Source of the DNA: Pseudomonas duriflava
GTDB lineage: Bacteria > Pseudomonadota > Gammaproteobacteria > Pseudomonadales > Pseudomonadaceae
Direction: 5' to 3'
Length of the DNA: 64,000 bases
NCBI RefSeq assembly: GCF_007830155.1
Contig: NZ_VLKY01000007.1
Location: 62,001 to 126,000, forward strand
Under the pieces are notes generated by a model. It did not search any database. It was not told the DNA's origin and saw only the letters and a program-made list of their open reading frames with translations. This document shows positions 36,670 through 45,618 of this stretch, in pieces. Every line of letters begins with the position of its first letter. The first letter of the stretch is position 1. The position numbers and the translations under genes are program-made.

Positions 36670-37431
36670 TTAATCACATATGTGACTTAAAACTATTGGC
36701 AAAACGTCTACGGCCCTTTCTTGAAGCCTGATCGTGACAGCAGCACTCAAATCAGTCATAGCGGGATTTATTTCAGCGACAAAACCTCCGCTTTGGAGCG
36801 TGTGGAGTACGGGCTCGACAATATAGGGGAAGCTGGCTGTTGTTCCGACGAGCACTATCGCATCAAACCCTAAGTTGATTTGCTGCACCAACCGAGCAAG
36901 CGCCTCGGCAGGTAAAGCCTCTTCGAACAAGACAACAGATGGCCGTAAAATACCACCGCAGCGGTCACACCGAGGCGGTAATGGATAAGCCAGGACCCTG
37001 GAAAAAGAGACGTCGCCATAGCCGCAAACTGAGCAATACACAGGCGCCAGATCACCATGAATTTCGATCAGACGATCCACCGGCGATCCGCTACGCCGAT
37101 GAAAGCCATCTATATTCTGAGTCAGCACCCAACACTCTGATTTACGTTGCTGCAAGGCAGCGATTGCATAATGCCCGTCGTTCGGCTCAGCGTTGAGGCA
37201 TCCGCGTGCCAGTTCCGCCAAGTATTTCCAGCAAACCTCTGGACGCTTGCGCAGCATAGGCCCCGAAAGCGCTGACTCAATAGGAATACCCTCTTCGGTC
37301 AAACCGTTGTATAGCCCGTTCAAACCGCGATAGGTTGGCAATCCCGAGTCTGCCGACAGCCCAGCGCCCGTAATGATCAGTATCCGCTGTGCACGGCTGA
37401 GTTCGCGAGCAACTACCTGCCGTGCATCCAT
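36670..37431 (-). CDS. Sir2-family NAD-dependent deacylase
   Basis: A 253-residue sirtuin. GAGLSADSGLPTYRG at 22-36 binds NAD, TQNIDGFH at 104-111 and catalytic His125 in EIHGDL are present; Cys133, 136, 155 and 158 form the structural zinc site. This is the CobB/SIRT-type housekeeping form, removing acyl groups from Lys. Start at 37431 overlaps the upstream stop by one base (TGATG), so translation is coupled; the frame to 37500 would overlap the upstream gene by 70 bases. Confidence 0.92.
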   Translation of the reverse strand: MDARQVVARELSRAQRILIITGAGLSADSGLPTYRGLNGLYNGLTEEGIPIESALSGPMLRKRPEVCWKYLAELARGCLNAEPNDGHYAIAALQQRKSECWVLTQNIDGFHRRSGSPVDRLIEIHGDLAPVYCSVCGYGDVSFSRVLAYPLPPRCDRCGGILRPSVVLFEEALPAEALARLVQQINLGFDAIVLVGTTASFPYIVEPVLHTLQSGGFVAEINPAMTDLSAAVTIRLQERAVDVLPIVLSHICD

Positions 37432-38108
37432 CAGTGATTTACCGTATGCGCCAGCATTACGGAAAGCTGGCATAACGGACGCCCGCTTTCGTGTCGCCAT
37501 TGATTAAACGCTTCTTGCATTGCAGCTCGATCGCGCTGACTGGTCGGGTCTTTGTCTAAAATTTTTTGGGCCTTGAGTGCCGCTACAACATCCTGTGTAG
37601 GAATAAACGTATCCTTGCCAGCCATACGCAGAAACCGTGGCGCTGAGAGACCACCCAGTTGATTGCCACGTTTACTCAGCAGATGCCATAGCCCCACAAT
37701 ATCGTCGACTGGCCACTCGGCAAGGAACACGCCAAAGCGATTATATTCTTGGCGAATATCCAATATAAGCTGAGCATTATGCGGCACGCTTTTTAGCTTT
37801 CCCAGATGCCGGATGATCCTGGTGTCCTGCATCAATCGTTCTAACCGCTCGCCGCCCATCAGCACGACCTTTTCAGGGTCGAACCCAAAAAATACCTCCT
37901 CGAAAGCTGGCCACTTAGAATCGACCAGACTGTGCTTCAGCCCAGCACGAAAAATCCGGCGCGTCAGGAGTGACAGATAACGATCATCCTCGACCTCTGC
38001 CAATACCTTCGCATCAGCTGGACGCGGCAAAACTGCCTCCAGCGCCTGGCTGGAGCCGAAGCGCTGGAGGCAGAAATCATGAAGCCAGGCATAATCGCGC
38101 ATGGGCAT
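37431..38108 (-). CDS. DNA-3-methyladenine glycosylase I-like protein
   Basis: A 225-residue protein that I place in the Tag/helix-hairpin-helix glycosylase group from its layout: MRDYAWLHDFCLQRFGS, then SLLTRRIFRAGLKHSLVDSKWPAFEEVFFGFD (Trp and Phe stacking region) and the later GNQLGGLSAPRFLRMAGKDTFIP. It should excise 3-methyladenine. Possible starts are GTG 38120 (overlapping the ttcA stop as GTGA), ATG 38108 and ATG 38102. It sits between ttcA and the sirtuin in one operon. Confidence 0.75.
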   Translation of the reverse strand: MPMRDYAWLHDFCLQRFGSSQALEAVLPRPADAKVLAEVEDDRYLSLLTRRIFRAGLKHSLVDSKWPAFEEVFFGFDPEKVVLMGGERLERLMQDTRIIRHLGKLKSVPHNAQLILDIRQEYNRFGVFLAEWPVDDIVGLWHLLSKRGNQLGGLSAPRFLRMAGKDTFIPTQDVVAALKAQKILDKDPTSQRDRAAMQEAFNQWRHESGRPLCQLSVMLAHTVNH

Positions 38109-38116
38109 ACAACTAG

Positions 38117-38941
38117 TCACAGATTCATGACATCAAGGAAACGCGGCGTCGCGTCTTCGTCAATACGCAAATTCACAAAGTCAAACAGATTTCGGTCGGC
38201 TAACTGGGAGGGGACCACATTTTGCAAAGCCCTGAACATAATCTCGGTGCGACCGGGCGACTTACGCTCCCATTCTAGTAACATTTCCTTCACGACCTGA
38301 CGCTGCAGGTTTTCCTGCGAGCCACACAAGTTGCAAGGAATGATCGGGAAGGCCTTGAGCTCAGCGTACGCCTCGATGTCCTTTTCGCTGCAGTAGGCCA
38401 ATGGGCGGATTACAACGTTACGTCCATCATCGGCCAGCAACTTAGGAGGCATGGCCTTAAGAGTTCCGCCATAAAACAGATTTAGGAAGAACGTCTCGAC
38501 GATATCGTCGCGGTGATGACCGAGCGCCATCTTAGTCGCCCCTATTTCATCCGCGTAGGTATAAAGCGTACCGCGACGCAGGCGCGAGCAGAGCGAGCAT
38601 GTCGTCTTGCCTTCAGGAATCTTTTCCTTGACGATCGAGTACGTATCTTTTTCGATGACGTGATAGGCAATTCCGAGAGATTCCAGATACGCCGGCAGGA
38701 CATGTTCTGGAAAGCCAGGTTGCTTCTGGTCCATATTGACCGCCACGATCTCAAACTTGATCGGTGCGACCTTTTGCAAATACAACAGGACGTCGAGCAT
38801 GGTATAGCTATCTTTGCCCCCGGACAGGCAGACCATGACTTTGTCACCATCCTCGATCATGTTGAAATCGGCGATGGCCTCGCCTGCCAGGCGGCGTAGA
38901 CGCTTCTGCAGCTTATTCTGATTGACCGAAAGGGTACCCAT
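38117..38941 (-). CDS. ttcA: tRNA 2-thiocytidine synthetase
   Basis: A 274-residue PP-loop enzyme that thiolates cytidine 32 of certain tRNAs. [10 protein letters not shown] holds the ATP loop; CSLC and CNLCGSQ provide cysteines for the iron-sulfur cluster; [20 protein letters not shown] is a family block. Full length. It starts the operon that continues with the glycosylase and sirtuin genes. Confidence 0.95.
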   Translation of the reverse strand: MGTLSVNQNKLQKRLRRLAGEAIADFNMIEDGDKVMVCLSGGKDSYTMLDVLLYLQKVAPIKFEIVAVNMDQKQPGFPEHVLPAYLESLGIAYHVIEKDTYSIVKEKIPEGKTTCSLCSRLRRGTLYTYADEIGATKMALGHHRDDIVETFFLNLFYGGTLKAMPPKLLADDGRNVVIRPLAYCSEKDIEAYAELKAFPIIPCNLCGSQENLQRQVVKEMLLEWERKSPGRTEIMFRALQNVVPSQLADRNLFDFVNLRIDEDATPRFLDVMNL

Positions 38942-39041
38942 GGATGAATCCAGATATGGAAATGCGAAAAAAGGATCATTTTACGCATAAAGCACGCTTT
39001 CCCCTACCCCACCCTGCATCAACGGTCGAGCGGTGCGCACT

Positions 39042-39656
39042 ATGACGTCGTCTCTTTCCCTACCCAACGAATCGTTTATCGAGCACGTATATAGGCTGCT
39101 TCGCTCTGCGCCGGCCGGCCTGTCAGAGTATGACCTAATCCAGCGGCTACGAGCCGAACAATCGCCCTATGTACCTCAAGTAGCCCTGCTCGATAAGTTG
39201 GTTCTATTCCGCACTCATTTTACCGTTTTCAATGCGCTGTATATCTTACGTGACCGGCTATGGGCTGACGCCAGCGCACACCTCGAAATCAGCCCCCTGC
39301 GCCTCCAACTTCAGGATTATCGCCGCGCCCAGCCCGGCCTGGTTGTTGCCGACCCGTTGCGCAGTTATTACTTGGATATCGATCAATTGAACAGCACCAC
39401 TCTGGAGGATGTGGAAGCGCTTCTCGAGAGCTTTTGGTCCCGCTATCACGAAGGTGATGAAATCAAACACGCCTTGTCCCTATTCGACCTGGACAAGTCA
39501 GCCAGCTATAGCGAGATTCGTCAGCGCTATCGTCAACTGGTCAGCCTTCATCATCCTGACCGTGGCGGCAGCACGGAGCGATTGCAGTCCCTGAATGGCG
39601 CCATGGAAGCACTCAAGCGTCATTATGCACGCAGCGGTACATTACAAAGTTTTTGA
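39042..39656 (+). CDS. DnaJ-related protein with C-terminal J-domain
   Basis: A 204-residue co-chaperone-like protein. An N-terminal DNAJ_related domain (SFIEHVYRLLRSAPAGLSEYDLIQRL, FRTHFTVFNALYILRDRL) precedes a short J-domain at the end with LHHPDRGGS, so the HPD motif that stimulates DnaK is intact. ATG at 39042 chosen; a GTG at 39033 is in frame. Family function is poorly known. It is 84 bases upstream of sprT, same strand. Confidence 0.85.
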   Translation: MTSSLSLPNESFIEHVYRLLRSAPAGLSEYDLIQRLRAEQSPYVPQVALLDKLVLFRTHFTVFNALYILRDRLWADASAHLEISPLRLQLQDYRRAQPGLVVADPLRSYYLDIDQLNSTTLEDVEALLESFWSRYHEGDEIKHALSLFDLDKSASYSEIRQRYRQLVSLHHPDRGGSTERLQSLNGAMEALKRHYARSGTLQSF

Positions 39657-39740
39657 TCGCTTTTTGAACGACCAGTCAGCGGCTAGCATTGGGCCTGCCG
39701 GCACTTTGTTTCATAATTGTGCCGCCGAGGAGATTTGCGC

Positions 39741-40241
39741 ATGGCTGAAGCCCTTTTAGCTCGAGTCGAGGCTTGCTTTCAGCGGGCCGAACAGTATTTC
39801 AAAAGACCCTTCACCCGCGCACAGGTCAGCCTACGCCTGCGCGGACAGAGGGCAGGCGTGGCCCACTTGAATGAAAACCTACTGCGCTTTAACGAGACAC
39901 TTTATCGGAACAACCAGGAGCACTTTCTTAAGCAAACGGTGGCACACGAAGTAGCTCATCTAGTCGCTCATCAATTGTTTGGTATGCGAATCAAGCCGCA
40001 CGGAGAAGAATGGCAGAACATTATGCGTGCCGTTTACGGCCTGGAGCCGAACCGCTGCCATACGTATGAAATCGAACGCCCTTCCCGCACGGTCTATCTT
40101 TATCGTTGCGGCTGTCAGGACAGCCCATTCCCATTTACTGCGCGACGCCATAGCCTGGTTACTAAAGGTCAGCGCTATTCTTGTCGCCGTTGCCGTTCGC
40201 CATTGAGTTATACCGGCCAGACTCGTCTAGAGCAGAACTGA
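39741..40241 (+). CDS. sprT: SprT-family zinc metallopeptidase
   Basis: Encodes 166 residues. HEVAHLVAH places zinc ligands His69 and His73 and catalytic Glu70; His87 in KPHGEEW is the third ligand. A C-terminal zinc ribbon (YRCGCQ then YSCRRC) completes the SprT layout. Relatives act on DNA-protein crosslinks (Spartan-like), but bacterial roles are unclear. ATG at 39741 has GGAG upstream. Ends at a strong terminator. Confidence 0.92.
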   Translation: MAEALLARVEACFQRAEQYFKRPFTRAQVSLRLRGQRAGVAHLNENLLRFNETLYRNNQEHFLKQTVAHEVAHLVAHQLFGMRIKPHGEEWQNIMRAVYGLEPNRCHTYEIERPSRTVYLYRCGCQDSPFPFTARRHSLVTKGQRYSCRRCRSPLSYTGQTRLEQN

Positions 40242-40245
40242 AATA

Positions 40246-40272
40246 AAAAAGCCCGCCAAAAGGCGGGCTTTA
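40246..40272. terminator. bidirectional terminator, sprT / dctA
   Basis: AAAGCCCGCC/GGCGGGCTTT hairpin with AAAA loop and A/T runs on both sides lies between convergent sprT and dctA. Confidence 0.85.
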
Positions 40273-40296
40273 TAGATCATCCATAGAGCAGGAAAA

Positions 40297-41643
40297 TCAG
40301 GCGACTTTCTGGGCCTCCTCTTCCTCAATCTTAGTCGGGCCATTCGCCAACTCACGGCGCAAGGTATCTTCGTCGAGCTGCTTGCACCATTTGGCCACAA
40401 CGATCGAGGCCACACCGTTACCAATCAGGTTGGTCAAGGCACGCGCCTCAGACATGAAGCGGTCAATACCCAGGATTAACGCCAGGCCAGCTACAGGCAG
40501 ATGCCCTACAGCAGACAACGTGGCCGCCAGAACAATGAAGCCACTACCCGTTACGCCTGCAGCACCTTTCGAAGCGATCAGCAATACCAGCAGTAATGTG
40601 ATCTGGTGCGTGATATCCATAGGCGTATCCGTGGCCTGGGCGATAAAGACTGCCGCCATCGTCAAATAGATGGAAGTTCCGTCCAGGTTGAAGGAATAAC
40701 CGGTTGGGATAACGAGGCCAACAACCGACTTTTGACAGCCTAGCTTCTCCATCTTGGCCAGCATGCGTGGCAGAGCGGACTCAGAAGAAGACGTACCCAG
40801 AACAATCAACAACTCTTCACGGATATAGTTGATGAACCGGACGATGCTGAAGCCATGCGCACGGGCAATAGCACCCAGCACGATCAAAACGAACAGTGCG
40901 CATGTGATGTAGAAGCACAGCATTAGCTGACCAAGCTGGACCAGTGAGCCCACACCGTACTTACCGATAGTAAATGCCATGGCACCGAACGCACCGATAG
41001 GCGCCACCTTCATGATTACATTGATAATAGTAAAGAAGATGTGCGAAATACGATCGATGAACTCGAACACCGGGCGCCCGCGATCACCTAGCCGATGCAG
41101 GGCGTAACCGAACAGCACAGAGAAGAACAGAACCTGAAGGATTTCACCATTGGCAAAGGCGCCTACTACGGTTCCCGGAATAACATTCATCAGGAACTCG
41201 ACGGTGCTCTGCTTCTCACCTGCAGCGGCATAGGCAGCGATACCCTTGGTATCCAAACTGGTCGGATCGACATGCATGCCGACTCCCGGCTGCGCCAGGT
41301 TCACGACCACCAGACCGATAACCAGGGCAATAGTCGATACGATCTCGAAGTACAGCAAGGCATAGCCGCCGGTTTTTCCTACGGCCTTCATGCTTTGCAT
41401 GCCAGCGATACCGGTTACAACCGTACAAAAGATAATCGGTGCAATGACCATCTTGATCAGCTTGACGAAGCTATCGCCCAGCGGCTTAAGCGCGGCTCCG
41501 GTATCAGGATAGAAATGGCCAACCAGAATACCAATAGCGATAGCGACAAGAACCTGAAAATAGAGGGTCTTATACAATGGCGGTTTAACGGCAGAGCTTA
41601 CTAAAGTCGTTTGAGTAGTAGCTGTCATGGGTATCGAGTCCAT
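40297..41643 (-). CDS. dctA: C4-dicarboxylate transporter
   Basis: A 448-residue member of the dicarboxylate/amino acid:cation symporter family, inner membrane, importing succinate, fumarate and malate. [26 protein letters not shown] matches DctA rather than GltP. Transport motifs [19 protein letters not shown] and [11 protein letters not shown] are complete. Start among ATG 41643, ATG 41628 and upstream codons is uncertain; no good ribosome site precedes any. Preceded by a sigma-54 promoter and three palindromes. Confidence 0.92.
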   Translation of the reverse strand: MDSIPMTATTQTTLVSSAVKPPLYKTLYFQVLVAIAIGILVGHFYPDTGAALKPLGDSFVKLIKMVIAPIIFCTVVTGIAGMQSMKAVGKTGGYALLYFEIVSTIALVIGLVVVNLAQPGVGMHVDPTSLDTKGIAAYAAAGEKQSTVEFLMNVIPGTVVGAFANGEILQVLFFSVLFGYALHRLGDRGRPVFEFIDRISHIFFTIINVIMKVAPIGAFGAMAFTIGKYGVGSLVQLGQLMLCFYITCALFVLIVLGAIARAHGFSIVRFINYIREELLIVLGTSSSESALPRMLAKMEKLGCQKSVVGLVIPTGYSFNLDGTSIYLTMAAVFIAQATDTPMDITHQITLLLVLLIASKGAAGVTGSGFIVLAATLSAVGHLPVAGLALILGIDRFMSEARALTNLIGNGVASIVVAKWCKQLDEDTLRRELANGPTKIEEEEAQKVA

Positions 41644-41749
41644 GGTGCTTACGCTCACATCCTTGCGAGACGCCAAGCAAATACGTTCACTCTCTTATCC
41701 GGAGAGCTTTTTGTGGATCGAGTATCAACTCGCTCTTACCCATGACAAA

Positions 41750-41764
41750 GCAACCGGCGTGCCA
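41750..41764 (-). promoter_or_regulatory. sigma-54 (-24/-12) promoter of dctA
   Basis: On the minus strand TGGCACGCCGGTTGC matches the sigma-54 consensus TGGCACG-N4-TTGC exactly, with a T next. It lies about 105 bases ahead of dctA ATG 41643. Sigma-54 control of dctA by the DctB/DctD pair is known in rhizobia and pseudomonads. Confidence 0.88.
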
Positions 41765-41839
41765 TTTTTTAAAAAATCTATAAACTCTTTAGCTATCAAT
41801 AAGTTAATGCAGAAACGTTCTTCTATTACTTGGTTTTTA

Positions 41840-41896
41840 GGCGGATAGCCGCCTCGAATGGCGGATATCCCCCTTTCAGTCAGGTGGATATCCGCC
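41840..41896 (-). promoter_or_regulatory. three palindromic sites upstream of dctA (candidate activator sites)
   Basis: Three 14-base copies of GGCGGATATCCGCC-like palindrome: GGCGGATAGCCGCC at 41840-41853, GGCGGATATCCCCC at 41860-41873, and GGTGGATATCCGCC at 41883-41896. Centres are 20 and 23 bases apart, and the cluster lies about 75-145 bases upstream of the sigma-54 promoter, where an enhancer-binding activator such as DctD would sit. Which protein binds is inference. Confidence 0.6.
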
Positions 41897-42029
41897 CTGC
41901 ATTGCTGACATCAAAAACTTAATGTTTAAGAACCTGAGTTAACTCGAGTGACGCGTCATTGTTGTAGATTCCACTACGACAGCCTGAACCATCCTGACTG
42001 GTCCCTAGCAAACTAAAGACAATAGCGAC

Positions 42030-42737
42030 ATGACATTCATACCTGCGTATTGCACACCTCTTGATGCTTCATGGCCTTTTCCAGTTCGGCTCTCGGACGT
42101 GGCTCTGTATTCGGTTGGCTTTGATCCAACGCGTCTCGTTGACAGTGACTTTATGAATTCAGGCATTGAACCTCCCCCTACACTTCAACGCGCTGTTCCC
42201 AAGCGACGCAGCGAATTTCTGGCTGGACGGTTATGCGCACGAACTGCACTGCACGCCCTCACTGGGGAACCTCATGTACCTGAAATAGGAGAAGACCGGG
42301 CACCGCGCTGGCCGAGAGGAACCTGTGGCTCCATTACTCATAGCGCAGGCTGGGCAGCTGCCCTCGCAGCACGAACCAAGCATTGGCAAAGTATAGGAAT
42401 GGATACCGAAATCCTATTATCCTCCGAGCGTTCACTGCGCCTGACGGATGAAATCCTCACGCCTAGTGAAAAAACCTTACAACACGAGGCCAGCGATCCT
42501 TATTGGGTGACACTTGCCTTTTCGCTCAAGGAAAGTTTGTTCAAGGCGCTTTATCCGCTTACTGGAGTACGGTTCTACTTTCAGGATGCTGAAATAATCC
42601 ACTGGACGCCAGACGGCGTGGCCAGGCTTCGCTTGCGTACCTCACTCTCAACACAATGGTCGGCTGGCTGTGAACTGGAGGCCTGGCATGTTCTGCAGGA
42701 CAACAGAATTATAAGTCTGATAGCCGTGCCGGCCTGA
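42030..42737 (+). CDS. pcpS: 4'-phosphopantetheinyl transferase (PcpS/EntD type)
   Basis: A 235-residue Sfp/EntD-like enzyme that loads the phosphopantetheine arm onto carrier proteins. RRSEFLAGRLCARTAL, CGSITHSAGWAAA, GMDTE (magnesium ligands Asp and Glu) and FSLKESLFKALYPL are present. Pseudomonads have a single broad-range PcpS, so this is likely needed for fatty acid synthesis as well as siderophores. Ends at a shared terminator. Confidence 0.9.
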   Translation: MTFIPAYCTPLDASWPFPVRLSDVALYSVGFDPTRLVDSDFMNSGIEPPPTLQRAVPKRRSEFLAGRLCARTALHALTGEPHVPEIGEDRAPRWPRGTCGSITHSAGWAAALAARTKHWQSIGMDTEILLSSERSLRLTDEILTPSEKTLQHEASDPYWVTLAFSLKESLFKALYPLTGVRFYFQDAEIIHWTPDGVARLRLRTSLSTQWSAGCELEAWHVLQDNRIISLIAVPA

Positions 42738-42751
42738 TTTTTGATTGATAA

Positions 42752-42776
42752 AAAACGGAGCCTTATAGCTCCGTTT
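42752..42776. terminator. bidirectional terminator, pcpS / proline-rich gene
   Basis: AAACGGAGC/GCTCCGTTT hairpin, A-rich on one side and T-rich on the other, between convergent genes. Confidence 0.85.
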
Positions 42777-42787
42777 ATCTGGCGTCG

Positions 42788-43006
42788 TCAGATGGACATC
42801 CCACTTCTGGCATCAGCGATTGGCGTAGGCGGAATAGGGTCAGGAACCGTAGGCTCACCTGGCTCGATGGGCTGGGAAGGCGGTGTTACTGGCTCGGTGG
42901 GAACACCGGGCTCGATGGGCTGGTCACCGCCGGCCTGGATAGGAGTGAAGGCCAGAATGCTTCCATCTTCCTCCACTTGTCGTACTAACTGGATATTCAA
43001 GGTCAT
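42788..43006 (-). CDS. 72-residue proline-rich repeat protein, unknown
   Basis: Residues 1-28 (MTLNIQLVRQVEEDGSILAF) look like a short beta structure; residues 29-62 are Pro/Glu-rich with two copies of QPIEPG followed by V/E-PT, then PDPIPPTPIADA. AAGGA is eight bases before the ATG and a terminator follows, so it is probably a real gene. The repeat tail is likely extended and disordered. No signal peptide. No family recognised. Confidence 0.55.
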   Translation of the reverse strand: MTLNIQLVRQVEEDGSILAFTPIQAGGDQPIEPGVPTEPVTPPSQPIEPGEPTVPDPIPPTPIADARSGMSI

Positions 43007-43185
43007 CGCTTGTTTCCTTCGTCGACCGGTCATACCGGATGTTTACCGGGTATAACAATAGAACCCAGCCAGTACAGGAAATTCAGATTTTCAGGTAACT
43101 GGCCTACCACGGCTTACAAGCGCTATCTGCCAAAACCCTACCACTCCTCATCCTGCCGCAGCGAGTGCCAGCTGTATAACAGCCG

Positions 43186-43785
43186 TTACGGCTGTATTTC
43201 ATGGTTACGCCTGAAGGTTGCCTGCCCCATCGCTTCTATCTGTCCGTCGATCAACGCCTCAAACGGCAGAAGCAGCGTATCGAACCGATTCGGTGCTTCT
43301 AATCCATTTAACGTATGGACTATAGCCTCCAGCGTAGCCAAGGCACCAGCTTCAGGTGCCTTGCGCAACCGGTAGCGTGACGTCAGCCCTTGTGGCAGAG
43401 AAAGTCGTGGCAATGCGGCCAATATAGGATTGCAATGAAGAAGCTTGCGAGCCTTGCGCCAAGTACCATCTGGCACTATCAATAACCGGGGTAGCGACTC
43501 CGGCCGCTGCGCCGCCGCTTCCAACTCAAGCGCCTGCTCCCCCGGAAAGAGCAACCAGGGCGAATAATCTCGCCAGTACTGCTCAAGCCCATCAAAATTC
43601 TCACCTATCAACAACTCGCTGTTCACCAGCCCTAGGGCCGCTAGGCGTGCTGTATTCAAGGCATGCCGAGTTTCGTCGGGATGCTGCAGAATCAGGACTC
43701 GTGTAATGCTCTGCAACCGGGGTATCAGATTGCACAGGCAATAGTTCTGCGGACGCAAGCATTGGCTACAGCGTTGGCGAGGCAT
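43186..43785 (-). CDS. tapT: tRNA-uridine aminocarboxypropyltransferase (DTW domain)
   Basis: A 199-residue DTW-domain protein that makes acp3U in tRNA variable loops from S-adenosylmethionine. An N-terminal zinc cluster CSQCLRPQNYCLC, ILQHPDE and VPDGTWRKARKLL (the DTW-type motif reads DGTW) are visible, with SRYRLRKAP late. Length is normal. Monocistronic. Confidence 0.88.
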   Translation of the reverse strand: MPRQRCSQCLRPQNYCLCNLIPRLQSITRVLILQHPDETRHALNTARLAALGLVNSELLIGENFDGLEQYWRDYSPWLLFPGEQALELEAAAQRPESLPRLLIVPDGTWRKARKLLHCNPILAALPRLSLPQGLTSRYRLRKAPEAGALATLEAIVHTLNGLEAPNRFDTLLLPFEALIDGQIEAMGQATFRRNHEIQP

Positions 43786-44042
43786 AAGTAATTTCGCAGT
43801 GGATATGGCGCTTATTTTACCCTTCGATCTTTCGCTTGGGCATTTTCAATCAGCCATCAAGTTACACAGCCGAATCGTAAGGGCGTACTGAGATACCAGC
43901 CACGTACCTCGACCACATTCAGGTTATACGAATTTCCAGAATGCCTGGTATACCCAGCGAAAGCTCCAATCCTGGCCGCACTGAACCGATTAACGCCCTG
44001 GCAGAAAAGTTTAGAACAGACGAAATGTTCGGCCCTCTCTTG

Positions 44043-45224
44043 CTACCCCTTGGCTAGATAACGCATTCCTTCCTCCAATCCTTCCAAGGTCAGCGGATAC
44101 ATATGCTCATCGACCAGCTCCCGGACCAACTGAATAGACGCCGTATAGTCCCAAGCGTTTCGAGGGTAAGGATTCAGCCAAATGACCTTGCGGAAGGCCT
44201 GCTTGAAGCGTTTCATCCACAAGATTCCAGGCTCCTCATTCCAATATTCAACACTGCCGCCAGGCTGCATGATCTCATAGGGTGCCATTGAGGCGTCTCC
44301 GACGAAAATCACTTTGTAGTCATCACCATAACGATGCAGGATATCGTGTGTGGCCGTTCGCTCGCTTATGCGCCGCTGATTATCTTTCCAGACAGATTCA
44401 TAAATAAAGTTATGAAAGTAGAAATGTTCGAGGTGCTTGAACTCGGTCTTGCAGGCAGAAAATAGTTCATCGCAGATCTGAATATGCATATCCATAGAGC
44501 CGCCAATATCGAACAGCAGCAGCAACTTGACAGCATTATGCCGCTCCGGCCGCATGCGAATATTAAGTAATCCTGCATTTCGCGCCGTATGGTCAATCGT
44601 ACTCTCAATATCAAACTCGTCGGCAGCACCCTCACGTGCAAACTTTCGCAAACGTCGTAAGGCCACATTGATGTTACGTCGCCCTAGCCCCACCTGATCA
44701 TCAAGGTTTCGATAGTCGCGTTGCTCCCAAACCTTGACGGCCTTGCCTTGCCGCTCTCCAGCCTCGCCGACACGAATGCCTTCGGGGTTATAGCCCCCAG
44801 AACCGAATGGACTGGTACCGCCTGTTCCGATCCACTTGTTACCCCCGGCATGCTTATCAGTCTGCTCGGCTAGCCGCTTTTTAAACATCTCGAGCAAAGC
44901 TCCCAGTCCACCCAGCGCTTGTAGGCCCGCTCGCTCTTCTTCCGTCAAAAAGCGCTGGAACTCACGATGTAGCCATTCCTCAGGAATCAATGCATCTAAT
45001 GGCGCCCCAAGCGCTTGTAGTCCTTCAAAATAAGCCGCAAAAGCACGATCAAACTTATCGAAATGGCGTTCATCTTTAACCAGGATGGCTCGCGCCAGAA
45101 AATAAAAGGCCTCCATATCTGCAAAGGCCAGATGCTGGCGCAAGGCCTCATGCAGATCGAGTAACTCGCGTAACGAAACTGGTACCTGAGCCGCACGAAG
45201 CTCATGAAATAGATTCAGCAGCAC
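44043..45224 (-). CDS. VWA-domain protein, CoxE-like
   Basis: A 393-residue cytoplasmic protein with an N-terminal helical domain, a Gly-rich linker (GGNKWIGTGGTSPFGSGG) and a C-terminal von Willebrand A domain. The metal site reads DIGGS (Asp239, Gly241, Ser243) instead of DxSxS; the first Ser is Gly. Works with MoxR-type AAA proteins as a cofactor-insertion or chaperone pair; the client is unknown. The moxR-like gene is upstream on the same strand with a 394-base gap. Confidence 0.85.
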   Translation of the reverse strand: MLLNLFHELRAAQVPVSLRELLDLHEALRQHLAFADMEAFYFLARAILVKDERHFDKFDRAFAAYFEGLQALGAPLDALIPEEWLHREFQRFLTEEERAGLQALGGLGALLEMFKKRLAEQTDKHAGGNKWIGTGGTSPFGSGGYNPEGIRVGEAGERQGKAVKVWEQRDYRNLDDQVGLGRRNINVALRRLRKFAREGAADEFDIESTIDHTARNAGLLNIRMRPERHNAVKLLLLFDIGGSMDMHIQICDELFSACKTEFKHLEHFYFHNFIYESVWKDNQRRISERTATHDILHRYGDDYKVIFVGDASMAPYEIMQPGGSVEYWNEEPGILWMKRFKQAFRKVIWLNPYPRNAWDYTASIQLVRELVDEHMYPLTLEGLEEGMRYLAKG

Positions 45225-45618
45225 GGAATGCTCCTGTTAGTAGGCGACATCACTTTTGATGCCAAAAGCACTATAAGCCTTAGACACTCACCAGCTTTCG
45301 CATTTCAAGATTGATACCAGCTCACGCCTGCATCCGTATGAATATTCAAACCAGGAAGTCCAGTATTGGAATCGAGCGCCCTCATCACTTAACCAAGGAT
45401 CCTTTCAAAACTGGAGATTAAGCCGCAGCGCCTTTGAAAAGGTATGCTCCCACTTCTTCCCCTGAGTAAAGCTGAAGCCCCCGATTAGCACTATAGAGGG
45501 GTAGCAAATGCGGCACGACAATACGTAGTCATCCGCTCCAACAACGCATCTGATTCGTAACGTACGGCACCGCCAAATAATTATCCTGAGGCCAAACTTT
45601 CTACTAAGAGCTAAAGAG
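45225..45618. other. gap between moxR-like and VWA genes, no gene seen
   Basis: 394 bases. A minus-strand frame at 45405-45632 (75 residues) overlaps the end of the AAA gene, has no ribosome site and a Cys/Arg-rich composition; it is not convincing. Whether the two genes share a transcript is unclear. Confidence 0.4.

Noticed and set aside
36670-37431. Sirtuin near an HNH gene as a possible anti-phage Sir2 system
   Set aside because: The sirtuin has the zinc-site CobB-type layout and is coupled to ttcA and a DNA glycosylase gene; HNH is separated by two cell-wall genes.
41095-41604. 169-residue plus frame over dctA
   Set aside because: Antisense shadow of a full transporter gene.
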